Assembly (NCBI GenBank): GCA_030620255.1
Contig: JAUXFB010000058.1
Location: 1 to 7,357 of the forward strand
Reading direction: 5' to 3'
DNA length: 7,357 nucleotides
Origin: Candidatus Aminicenantota bacterium
GTDB taxonomy: Bacteria; Acidobacteriota; Aminicenantia; UBA2199
Both the position numbers and the translations under genes were made by a program. The notes below the pieces were generated by a model. That model was not told the DNA's origin and made no database searches. It was given only the letters and a program-made list of their open reading frames with translations. Of the stretch, positions 1 through 6,442 are shown piece by piece; positions within the stretch are counted from its first letter, which is position 1; every line of letters begins with the position of its first letter.

Positions 1-95
1 GTCAGATTGATAAGATCATTAATGAAAAGATTGTTAATCTGGACGGTATATTAAAGGTTAAAGAATATCCAATAATAAACATTTTTGAGATGTAA
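1..95 (+). CDS. C-terminal end of an upstream protein (partial, possibly ACT/AsnC-like)
   Basis: A reading frame open from the left edge (first full codon at 3) ends with TAA at 93-95. It encodes about 30 residues, starting QIDKIINEKIVNLDG and ending INIFEM. The pattern is an amphipathic helix, a short Asp-Gly turn and then a beta strand. This resembles the last helix and strand of ACT or Lrp/AsnC ligand-binding domains, but 30 residues are too few to name a family. The other two forward frames stop early here (at 9-11 and 52-54). A strong hairpin follows 20 bases after the stop, so this gene probably ends its own transcript and is not part of the redox operon. A gene end is likely; the family is a guess. 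Confidence 0.5.
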   Translation, partial: QIDKIINEKIVNLDGILKVKEYPIINIFEM

Positions 96-115
96 AAATT
101 ATTATTATAATTATC

Positions 116-160
116 AATTGGGAAGAGTTTACCTCTTCCCAATTTCCCAGTTTTTAATTT
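116..160 (+). terminator. Rho-independent-type terminator of the upstream gene
   Basis: Bases 116-127 (AATTGGGAAGAG) and 133-144 (CTCTTCCCAATT) form a perfect 12-bp stem with a 5-base loop (TTTAC). The T-rich tract does not follow at once: a short TCCCAG comes first, then TTTTTAATTTT from 151. The stem is strong for such an AT-rich background and lies just after the TAA at 93-95. The stem is almost symmetrical, but there is no A-rich tract suited to the opposite strand and no minus-strand gene for it to serve. Confidence 0.75.
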
Positions 161-193
161 TATAATTATTCCAAAAAATAAAAAATTTTTTGA

Positions 194-222
194 TTTACAA
201 ACTCAAGAAATTTATGTATAAT
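194..222 (+). promoter_or_regulatory. Sigma70/SigA-type promoter of the redox operon
   Basis: TTTACA at 194-199 (-35) and TATAAT at 217-222 (-10) are separated by 17 bases. This is one mismatch from consensus in the -35 and none in the -10. The expected transcription start is near 229, giving an untranslated leader of about 75 bases before the ATG at 304. It is the only well-formed promoter seen ahead of the operon, and it lies between the upstream terminator and the first gene. An upstream TTGATT at 190-195 is a poorer -35 because the spacer would be 21 bases. The AT-rich tract at 176-191 (A-run then T-run) could act as an UP element. Confidence 0.7.
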
Positions 223-263
223 TTGCTATGAAAAAGGTTCATTCTATATGTAATATAACTATA

Positions 264-278
264 GAAATTTAAAATTTC
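264..278. promoter_or_regulatory. Short palindrome in the leader, possible operator
   Basis: GAAATTT at 264-270 and AAATTTC at 272-278 are perfect inverted arms around a single central A. The element sits about 35-50 bases after the predicted transcription start and 26 bases before the nuoE-type start codon. With a one-base centre it cannot fold as an RNA hairpin without losing pairs, so a DNA-binding dimer is the more sensible reading. Palindromes of A and T arise easily by chance in such sequence. It does not match the Rex consensus (TTGTTAA-N4-TTAACAA). Confidence 0.2.
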
Positions 279-303
279 ATCAAATATTACAAAGGAGTTT
301 GTA

Positions 304-795
304 ATGACAGAATTGAAAAAATCAGACTTTGAAAAAAAAACGATCGCTGATTTCAAAAAAGACTTAATAAACAAAAGAAAACAGCATGGCTCATTAATTC
401 CACTTCTTCAATCAGCTCAGGATTCATACGGATATATCCCGGAAAAAGCTATTTATTACATCAGTGAGTTAGTGGACATACCTTCAGCAGAAATTTACGG
501 TGTCATTACTTTTTATTCGCAGTTTCGATTAAAACCTTTGGGGAAACATGTGATCCGTATTTGTGAAGGTACTGCTTGCCATGTAAATGGTGCAAAAACC
601 ATATTAAGAGCCCTCCAAAATGAACTTGGGATTTCAATTGAAGAAACATCTGATGATGGCTTTTTTTCACTTCTTTCTGTAGCTTGTCTGGGATGTTGTT
701 CCATATCACCTGTTATTATGATTGATGAAAAAGTATATGGGAAATTAACCCCTAATATGATAAAAAAAATAATTAAAGAATACAAAAAAGCTTGA
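304..795 (+). CDS. nuoE: NuoE/HydC-type [2Fe-2S] subunit of a soluble NADH-dependent oxidoreductase
   Basis: This 163-residue protein has the usual length and layout of the NuoE/HydC family: a helical N-terminal bundle (about 1-75, with the family-typical YGYIPEKAI and IYGVITFYSQF) and a thioredoxin-like [2Fe-2S] domain. The cluster ligands are Cys87 and Cys92 (CEGTAC) with Cys128 and Cys132 (CLGCC). Cys131 is an extra cysteine between the last two ligands. In the family, this subunit docks on the NuoF/HydB flavoprotein and its cluster sits near the FMN. The start is well supported by AAAGGAG at 291-297, 6 bases before the ATG. It is the first gene of the operon, followed 74 bases later by its NuoF-type partner. 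No NuoG-only or membrane complex I genes are nearby, so this belongs to a soluble HydC/BfuC-type enzyme rather than respiratory complex I. No signal peptide or membrane segment is seen, so it should be cytoplasmic. Confidence 0.93.
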   Translation: MTELKKSDFEKKTIADFKKDLINKRKQHGSLIPLLQSAQDSYGYIPEKAIYYISELVDIPSAEIYGVITFYSQFRLKPLGKHVIRICEGTACHVNGAKTILRALQNELGISIEETSDDGFFSLLSVACLGCCSISPVIMIDEKVYGKLTPNMIKKIIKEYKKA

Positions 796-810
796 AAAAT
801 TGAGATTTTC

Positions 811-832
811 TAAAAAGATGAGTGATCTTTTA
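811..832 (+). other. Weak AT-rich hairpin between the first two operon genes
   Basis: AAAAGAT (813-819) and ATCTTTT (825-831) form a 7-bp stem with a GAGTG loop, 15 bases after the nuoE-type stop codon. The stem has only one G-C pair, so it is a poor terminator. It could lower downstream expression slightly or mark an mRNA processing site, or it could be chance in AT-rich sequence. The 74-base gap here is the longest between the operon genes. Confidence 0.2.
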
Positions 833-855
833 TTAAATTTTATTCAACTAAATGA

Positions 856-862
856 AAAGGAG
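856..862 (+). promoter_or_regulatory. Ribosome binding site that fixes the NuoF-type start at 870
   Basis: AAAGGAG at 856-862 lies 7 bases before the ATG at 870. An upstream in-frame ATG at 852 would put this site inside the coding sequence and has no Shine-Dalgarno site of its own (it is preceded by TTCAACTAA). Its six extra residues (MKRRKI) come from translating the ribosome binding site. Confidence 0.85.
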
Positions 863-869
863 AAAAATA

Positions 870-2633
870 ATGAAAGAGATTAAAGTTGGATTAGCAACCT
901 GCGGTATTGCAGCAGGAGGTATGCTGGTTTATGATGAATTAAAAAAGGAAATCAAGAATAATAGAATAGAAGTAGAGCTTAAAAAAACAGGTTGTATGGG
1001 GATGTGCTATAAGGAAGTGCTTGTAGAAGTGAAAGATGATTCAGATTCCTATCTGTATGCAAATGTTACACCCGATAAAGTCAAACAGATAGTTTATGAA
1101 CATATTATAAATAAAAAGCCTGTTAAAGAATGGATTATAAAGAGTAAAGATATTAATAAAGAAGATGCCTTTTTTAAAAAACAGAAACAAATTGTTCTAA
1201 GAAACTGCGGTATTATTGATCCCAGTTCTGTTGATGATTATATTCTCAATAATGGTTATAAGGCTATACAGAAGTGTTTAAATGAGTATTCTAAAATGGA
1301 AGTAATTGATATTATTATCAAATCTGGTCTGCGAGGCAGAGGTGGTGGTGGATTCCCTACAGGTTTAAAGTGGAAATTTGCCAGCCAAGCTGCAGGTGAG
1401 AAAAAATATATTATTTGTAATGCTGACGAAGGGGACCCGGGTGCGTTTATGGATAGAAGTACAATAGAAGGGGATCCTCATTCAATTATTGAAGGTATGA
1501 TGATTGCAGGCTATGCTATACAAGCAGATGAAGCTTATATATATGTACGTGCTGAATATCCGCTTGCTATTGAGAGACTATTAACAGCAATCAAGCAATG
1601 TGAAGAGAGAGGATTTCTTGGTAAAAACATTTTCAATTCTAATATGGATTTCAAGATAAGAATAAAAGAGGGAGCAGGTGCTTTTGTTTGTGGAGAAGAG
1701 ACAGCACTTATTTCATCTATTGAGGGCAAGCGAGGAGTACCACGTATTAGACCTCCATTTCCAGCCAATAAAGGCCTCTGGGGGAAACCTACAAATATCA
1801 ACAATGTGGAAACCTATGCAAATATACCCTGGATTATTATGAATGGTCCACAAGCCTTTTCATCAATGGGAACTGAAAAAAGCAAAGGAACAAAAGTTTT
1901 TGCACTTGCTGGTAAAATCGTTAGAAGCGGCCTGGCTGAAGTACCTATGGGTATTACTATCAATGAAATCATATATGATATTGGTGGTGGTATTGTAGAT
2001 GGTAAAAAGTTTAAGGCAGTTCAAATGGGTGGCCCCTCTGGTGGATGTATACCAGCATCTATGGGTGATCTGAAAATAGATTATGATGAGATCACAAAAA
2101 CAGGTGCTATTATGGGATCAGGCGGATTGATCGTGTTGGATGAAACCACATGTATGGTTGATCTGGCGAAATTCTTCCTGAATTTTACACAGAATGAATC
2201 ATGCGGAAAATGTACATTTTGCAGGATAGGAACCAAACGCATGCTGGAAATTCTTGAACGTATTACAGCTGGTGCAGGAAAAGAAGGAGACATACAATTA
2301 CTGGAAGAACTTGCTTATAAGATAAAAAATAGTAGTTTATGTGGTTTAGGTCAAACAGCACCAAATCCAGTACTTACCACTATTAAATATTTTAGGGATG
2401 AATATGAAGCCCATAATAAGGAAAAACGCTGCCCTGCTCATAGCTGCGTATCCCTCTTAACATACACAATAATAGAGGATAAATGCATTGGTTGCACATT
2501 ATGTGCTCAAAAGTGCCCTGTAAACGCCATCTCTGGTAAAACAAAAGAACCTCATAAGATCAAACAGGATGCTTGTATTAAATGTGGTCTTTGTTATGAC
2601 TCGTGCAAATTTGATGCAATTGAAAAAATATAA
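870..2633 (+). CDS. nuoF: NuoF/HydB-type FMN- and NADH-binding subunit with extra N- and C-terminal Fe-S domains
   Basis: The protein is 587 residues from the ATG at 870 (an in-frame ATG at 852 adds six). Residues 1-90 form a thioredoxin-like [2Fe-2S] domain with Cys11, Cys42 and Cys46; the expected fourth ligand is Gly16. The NuoF core follows, with the FMN/NADH motifs GLRGRGGGGFPTGLKW (153-168), NADEGDPGAFMDR (184-196) and GAGAFVCGEETA (268-279), then an SLBB region. The NuoF [4Fe-4S] cluster is CGKCTFC (Cys445, 448, 451) plus Cys491. A Cys521/Cys526 pair precedes a C-terminal 2[4Fe-4S] ferredoxin (Cys539, 542, 545, 549 and Cys569, 572, 575, 579). This is the architecture of HydB of HydABC and of BfuB, not of complex I NuoF, which lacks both end domains. 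By family it oxidises or reduces NAD(H) at FMN and passes electrons to Fe-S chains. A GGAGGA site follows its stop closely and serves the next gene, so the two are in one transcript. Confidence 0.94.
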   Translation: MKEIKVGLATCGIAAGGMLVYDELKKEIKNNRIEVELKKTGCMGMCYKEVLVEVKDDSDSYLYANVTPDKVKQIVYEHIINKKPVKEWIIKSKDINKEDAFFKKQKQIVLRNCGIIDPSSVDDYILNNGYKAIQKCLNEYSKMEVIDIIIKSGLRGRGGGGFPTGLKWKFASQAAGEKKYIICNADEGDPGAFMDRSTIEGDPHSIIEGMMIAGYAIQADEAYIYVRAEYPLAIERLLTAIKQCEERGFLGKNIFNSNMDFKIRIKEGAGAFVCGEETALISSIEGKRGVPRIRPPFPANKGLWGKPTNINNVETYANIPWIIMNGPQAFSSMGTEKSKGTKVFALAGKIVRSGLAEVPMGITINEIIYDIGGGIVDGKKFKAVQMGGPSGGCIPASMGDLKIDYDEITKTGAIMGSGGLIVLDETTCMVDLAKFFLNFTQNESCGKCTFCRIGTKRMLEILERITAGAGKEGDIQLLEELAYKIKNSSLCGLGQTAPNPVLTTIKYFRDEYEAHNKEKRCPAHSCVSLLTYTIIEDKCIGCTLCAQKCPVNAISGKTKEPHKIKQDACIKCGLCYDSCKFDAIEKI

Positions 2634-2651
2634 AATCGGAGGAATTCATAA

Positions 2652-5600
2652 ATGGAACAAATCAAACTTACAATAAATGGAAAAGAAATTCTGACAACTT
2701 CAGAAAAAACAATTCTCGAAGTAGTTAATGAACATAAAATAGATGAAATACCTACTCTTTGCTATGATGAGCGGATTGAACCTTACGGCTCATGTTTTCT
2801 ATGTGTAGTGGAAATAGAAGGGATGAATAAACTTGTACCTTCATGCTGTACCCCTGTAACAAATGGTATGGTTATTCACACTGATAATGAACGTATCCGC
2901 AGCTCAAGGAAAACAGCTCTTGAACTGTTATTTTCAAATCATTATGCAGATTGTATTGGACCTTGCATTGATAATTGTCCTAGTAATGTAGATGCTCAAG
3001 GGTATATTGCACTTATATCTCTTGGGAAATATGAAGAAGCATTGGAATTGATCAAAAAGCAAAACCCATTACCTCTATCTATTGGAAGGGTATGTGTACG
3101 TGATTGTGAGCTGGCATGCCGCAGAGATATTGTTGATGAACCTGTTGCTATTAATAACCTGAAACGCTATGTAGCTGACATTGATGCTAAGCATAAATGG
3201 ATTCCGGAAATAAAACCTAATAAAAATAAAAATGTTGCAGTAATAGGAGGTGGTCCTTCAGGCTTAACATGTGCCTACTATCTTACTCTGGAAGGATATT
3301 CAGTTACTATTTTTGAAAAATTACCTGAACTTGGCGGAATGTTAAAATACGGTATTCCTGAGTACAGGCTTCCGAAAAAGGTCCTGAATGATGAAATAAA
3401 GTGGATTATAGATCTTGGCATTAATGTTAAAACTAATATTGAAATGGGAAAAGATTTTAATATTAATTCATTATTCAATAATGGGTTTGATGCAATATAT
3501 ATTGCAGTTGGAGCTCATAAAGCCAGTAATATGAGACTGAAAAATGAGGATGATACTAAGGGAGTTCTATGGGGAATCGATTTTCTAAGAGAGCTTCCCT
3601 ACAAAACCCCAAATTTGAAGGGAACTGTTATTGTGGTCGGTGGAGGCAATACAGCTATTGATGCAGCAAGAACAGCTCTAAGATGCGGTGCAGACATAGT
3701 AAAAATTGTATACCGCAGGAGTATAAAAGAAATGCCAGCACATCCATTTGAAATCGAAGCTGCAAGAGAAGAGGGAGTAGAATTCTTATTCCTTACCTTA
3801 CCAAAAACCATAATTAGAAATGGAAACAGATTATCTGCTATAGAATGCCTTAAAATGGAACTTAAAGATGCTAAACCCGGGGAACGACCCAGGCCAGTGC
3901 CAATTGAAAACTCTGAATTCATACTTGAATGCAACCATCTTATAGGAGCTATTGGTCAACAAGTAGATACTTCGTTTAATGATCCAGAAAATGAGTGTCA
4001 ATTGGAAGCATGGGGCACAATAAAATCAGACAATAATACTATGAAAACTTCCATTAATGGAGTTTTTGCAGGTGGAGATGCAGTAACAGGCCCTTATACT
4101 GCTATCAGTGCTATTGCTCATGGAAAGATTGCTGCACAATCTATTGATAAATACTTAAACACAGGAAAAATTGAAAAACAACAGAAGCCTTTCCTGAGTT
4201 TTAAGCATAAATTATCAGAGGTTTCGGAACATGAATTAGAACATATTGAAAAAATAGCCAGAAATAAGATGCCAGAATTACCATTGGAGAAACGTACTGA
4301 TAATTTTAATGAGGTGGAACTGGGATATAGTAATGCTCAGAGTGCCAGCGAAGCCCTTCGTTGTATGGAATGCGGTTGTTCAGAATACTATGATTGCACA
4401 TTAAGAAAATATGCTGCTGATTTCAATATTAATATCTCAGATTATATAGGAGAAATAAGACAATACAAAGTTGATAACAGACATCCTTTTATTGTACTGG
4501 ATTCCAATAAATGCATTAACTGTGGGCGGTGTGTTAGAACATGCTCAGAGATATTGGAAGTCTCTGCTCTTGGTTTTATTAACAGAGGCTTTAAAACTGT
4601 TATTAAACCAGCAATGGAAAGGCCGCTTTTGGAAACAAACTGTATTTCTTGCGGGAATTGCATAGACACCTGTCCTACAGGCGCTATTTCAGAAAATTTT
4701 CCCTTTAAGGTTCTTGGAACATTGAGAAAAGAAAATCATAGATCTATTTGCAACTTTTGTTCCATTGGCTGTAACATCAATTATAAAGTCATTGACAACG
4801 ATATTTTCTATGTGTCCAATTCCAATGATGAAATAATCAACTCACACAACATGGGATATTCTTGTATAAAAGGAAGGTTTGGCCACAGGTATCTGATGGA
4901 CCCTGACAGATTGGAAAAACCAATAATAAAAACCAGTGATAAGACCGGAGAAAGTGAATGGCATGAGGCAATCACATTTACAGCCAAACATCTGAAAACA
5001 ATCATAAATAAATATGGACCTGATTCAATAGCTGTATTTGGTTCACCAAAATATTCCAATGAAGAGCTATATCTCATACAGAAATTAGCACGAACAGGTT
5101 TAAAAACCAATAATATTTCAAGTTTTTCAAACTTACTTTGCTGTCCCGAACAAGACTGTCTTGATAACTCTTTAGGAATAACAGTTTCTACAACAACTAT
5201 GGACAACATTGATAAGGCTGATATTATCGTAGTTATAAATTCAGATCTTTCTGATGAAAACCTGATTATGGAACTTAAAATAAAGGCTGCCCAAAAGAAA
5301 AATACCAAATTAATACTTATCAATTCTTCTGAGATAAAATTAACAAAATTCGCAGATTTATGGATAGATACCAGAAGGGGAACAAATACAGTGTTATTGA
5401 CTGGAATCGCAAGAGAACTTATAGCTAAAGGGAAAACAGATAAACATTTTATCCAGAATAAAACAACAGGTTTCAACACTCTCTGTGAAATGGTTTCAAC
5501 ATTCAGCCCAGCCAGAGTATGCAGTATGACCGGGATTGATATCCAAAAATATGAACAATTAATAGAATTGCTTAATAATCCAGATGCTAATATTGTATTT

Positions 5601-6416
5601 ATATACAATCTGGATTCCAGAAAGGAAAAAGCAAAAGGCGATTTAAGGGCAATTGCAAACCTTTTGCTGTTAAACAACAGAATAAATCGTGATGGTAATG
5701 GGTTAATCCTGCTTCGCGACTTTGCAAACTCCATTGGTCTCTCAGATATGGGTGTTTCACCTCAATACCTGCCGGGTTATATTAAATTTCATGAAAATAA
5801 CGAAATAAACAGAATCAGTTCTTTTTGGGAAACAGATCTGAAAAAAATATTTAAACCTGTAAACTTTATGGAAAAAATGCTAAGCAGCAAAATCAAAGGC
5901 ATGTTGATTTTTGGAGAAGATCCTCTTATAAACACAGATAATTTTAAATACTTCAAAGGCGTTGAATTCTTATTGGTTCATGATATGTTCTATAGTCATA
6001 CAGCCAGAGAAGCAAATGTTGTTTTACCAGCAGCTTCATATATCGAACAGGAAGGTACATATACCAGTTGTGACAGAAGAATTCAAAAAGTAAAGCAAAT
6101 CCTGAAACCTAAATGTGGAAAACCAAACTGGGAAATTATTGCCAATCTGGCAGGTCATTTCAATAAAGGGTTTGAATATGAATCTGCTGAGGAAATCTTT
6201 AAAGAAATAAAACAAATCAGCCGTTTTTACAAAAATTGCTGTATAAATGGATTCTGGGCAGAGGATATTTTTCAAAAAGAGTTCTTTACAAAAAACAAGA
6301 AAGCCAATTTTTCCATTTATGATATTGATATGACAACATTAAGCCCAGAAAAACAGGAAATTATCTTTTCAGAAAATTATTTTAAAACTAAAATTAAAAA
6401 CAAATTGATGATATAA
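2652..6416 (+). CDS. Giant fusion: NuoG-type [2Fe-2S], GltD/NfnB-type FAD-NAD(P)H domain, 2[4Fe-4S] ferredoxin and molybdopterin-fold domain
   Basis: This 1254-residue protein is probably the A subunit of the complex formed with the two preceding gene products. Residues 1-85: [2Fe-2S] ferredoxin (Cys37, 48, 51, 65). 95-160: cluster domain of GltD/NfnB/DPYD type (Cys101, 105, 109 and Cys148, 152, 156). 194-505: GltD-like two-dinucleotide-fold oxidoreductase, with FAD motif GGGPSG (199-204), NAD(P) motif GGGNTA (330-335), YRRSIKEMPA (354-363) and the FAD-closing GVFAGGDA (470-477). 570-582: Cys-rich hinge RCMECGC plus Cys582. 618-680: two [4Fe-4S] clusters (Cys621, 624, 627, 631; Cys664, 667, 670, 674). 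697-1254: formate-dehydrogenase/NuoG-like domain with [4Fe-4S] ligands Cys700, 703, 707, 738 and the electron-transfer Lys740. The arginine pair at 355-356 is compatible with NADP(H), but this is inference. The molybdopterin domain is about 150 residues shorter than E. coli FdhF, has Cys830-Cys831 in place of Sec/Cys-His and seems to lack the C-terminal dinucleotide-binding domain, so formate dehydrogenase activity is doubtful. GGAGGA at 2638-2643 supports the start. No membrane segments are visible. Confidence 0.9.
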   Translation: MEQIKLTINGKEILTTSEKTILEVVNEHKIDEIPTLCYDERIEPYGSCFLCVVEIEGMNKLVPSCCTPVTNGMVIHTDNERIRSSRKTALELLFSNHYADCIGPCIDNCPSNVDAQGYIALISLGKYEEALELIKKQNPLPLSIGRVCVRDCELACRRDIVDEPVAINNLKRYVADIDAKHKWIPEIKPNKNKNVAVIGGGPSGLTCAYYLTLEGYSVTIFEKLPELGGMLKYGIPEYRLPKKVLNDEIKWIIDLGINVKTNIEMGKDFNINSLFNNGFDAIYIAVGAHKASNMRLKNEDDTKGVLWGIDFLRELPYKTPNLKGTVIVVGGGNTAIDAARTALRCGADIVKIVYRRSIKEMPAHPFEIEAAREEGVEFLFLTLPKTIIRNGNRLSAIECLKMELKDAKPGERPRPVPIENSEFILECNHLIGAIGQQVDTSFNDPENECQLEAWGTIKSDNNTMKTSINGVFAGGDAVTGPYTAISAIAHGKIAAQSIDKYLNTGKIEKQQKPFLSFKHKLSEVSEHELEHIEKIARNKMPELPLEKRTDNFNEVELGYSNAQSASEALRCMECGCSEYYDCTLRKYAADFNINISDYIGEIRQYKVDNRHPFIVLDSNKCINCGRCVRTCSEILEVSALGFINRGFKTVIKPAMERPLLETNCISCGNCIDTCPTGAISENFPFKVLGTLRKENHRSICNFCSIGCNINYKVIDNDIFYVSNSNDEIINSHNMGYSCIKGRFGHRYLMDPDRLEKPIIKTSDKTGESEWHEAITFTAKHLKTIINKYGPDSIAVFGSPKYSNEELYLIQKLARTGLKTNNISSFSNLLCCPEQDCLDNSLGITVSTTTMDNIDKADIIVVINSDLSDENLIMELKIKAAQKKNTKLILINSSEIKLTKFADLWIDTRRGTNTVLLTGIARELIAKGKTDKHFIQNKTTGFNTLCEMVSTFSPARVCSMTGIDIQKYEQLIELLNNPDANIVFIYNLDSRKEKAKGDLRAIANLLLLNNRINRDGNGLILLRDFANSIGLSDMGVSPQYLPGYIKFHENNEINRISSFWETDLKKIFKPVNFMEKMLSSKIKGMLIFGEDPLINTDNFKYFKGVEFLLVHDMFYSHTAREANVVLPAASYIEQEGTYTSCDRRIQKVKQILKPKCGKPNWEIIANLAGHFNKGFEYESAEEIFKEIKQISRFYKNCCINGFWAEDIFQKEFFTKNKKANFSIYDIDMTTLSPEKQEIIFSENYFKTKIKNKLMI

Positions 6417-6424
6417 TATACTTC

Positions 6425-6435
6425 AGGAGTAAGGA
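6425..6435 (+). promoter_or_regulatory. Double Shine-Dalgarno site of the sensor gene
   Basis: AGGAG (6425-6429) and AAGGA (6431-6435) lie 13 and 7 bases before the ATG at 6443. The nearer copy is well spaced and supports that start. The gap from the preceding stop is only 26 bases and holds no hairpin, which argues for translation from the same transcript as the redox genes. Confidence 0.6.
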
Positions 6436-6442
6436 AACAAAG

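Noticed and set aside
96..303. Riboswitch, tRNA or CRISPR in the intergenic region
   Set aside because: Apart from the terminator stem, promoter and short palindrome, no extended pairing, cloverleaf or spaced repeats are visible.
304..2633. Respiratory complex I (nuo) operon
   Set aside because: There are no membrane subunits or quinone-module genes. The NuoF-type protein has HydB-like end domains that complex I NuoF lacks.
3599..3934. A 111-codon minus-strand frame
   Set aside because: It is antisense to the conserved NAD(P)-binding part of the FAD module and is a shadow of it.
4471..4665. A 64-codon plus-strand frame in another phase
   Set aside because: It overlaps the two ferredoxin cluster motifs of the fusion protein and has no ribosome binding site or family motif of its own.
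4808..5734. A 308-codon open frame on the minus strand
   Set aside because: It lies wholly inside the molybdopterin-fold coding region, has a Ser/Ile/Phe/Leu-rich translation typical of antisense frames in AT-rich genes and shows no recognisable motif. The plus-strand frame has clear family motifs across the same span.
4740..6416. Calling the last half of the fusion an active formate dehydrogenase
   Set aside because: The catalytic Sec/Cys-His pair, the RGQNN context and the C-terminal dinucleotide-binding domain are not seen. Similarity of fold alone does not support that activity.
6412..6417. TATAAT just before the sensor gene as a separate promoter
   Set aside because: It overlaps the stop codon of the fusion gene in very AT-rich sequence, and no reasonable -35 element lies 16-18 bases upstream.
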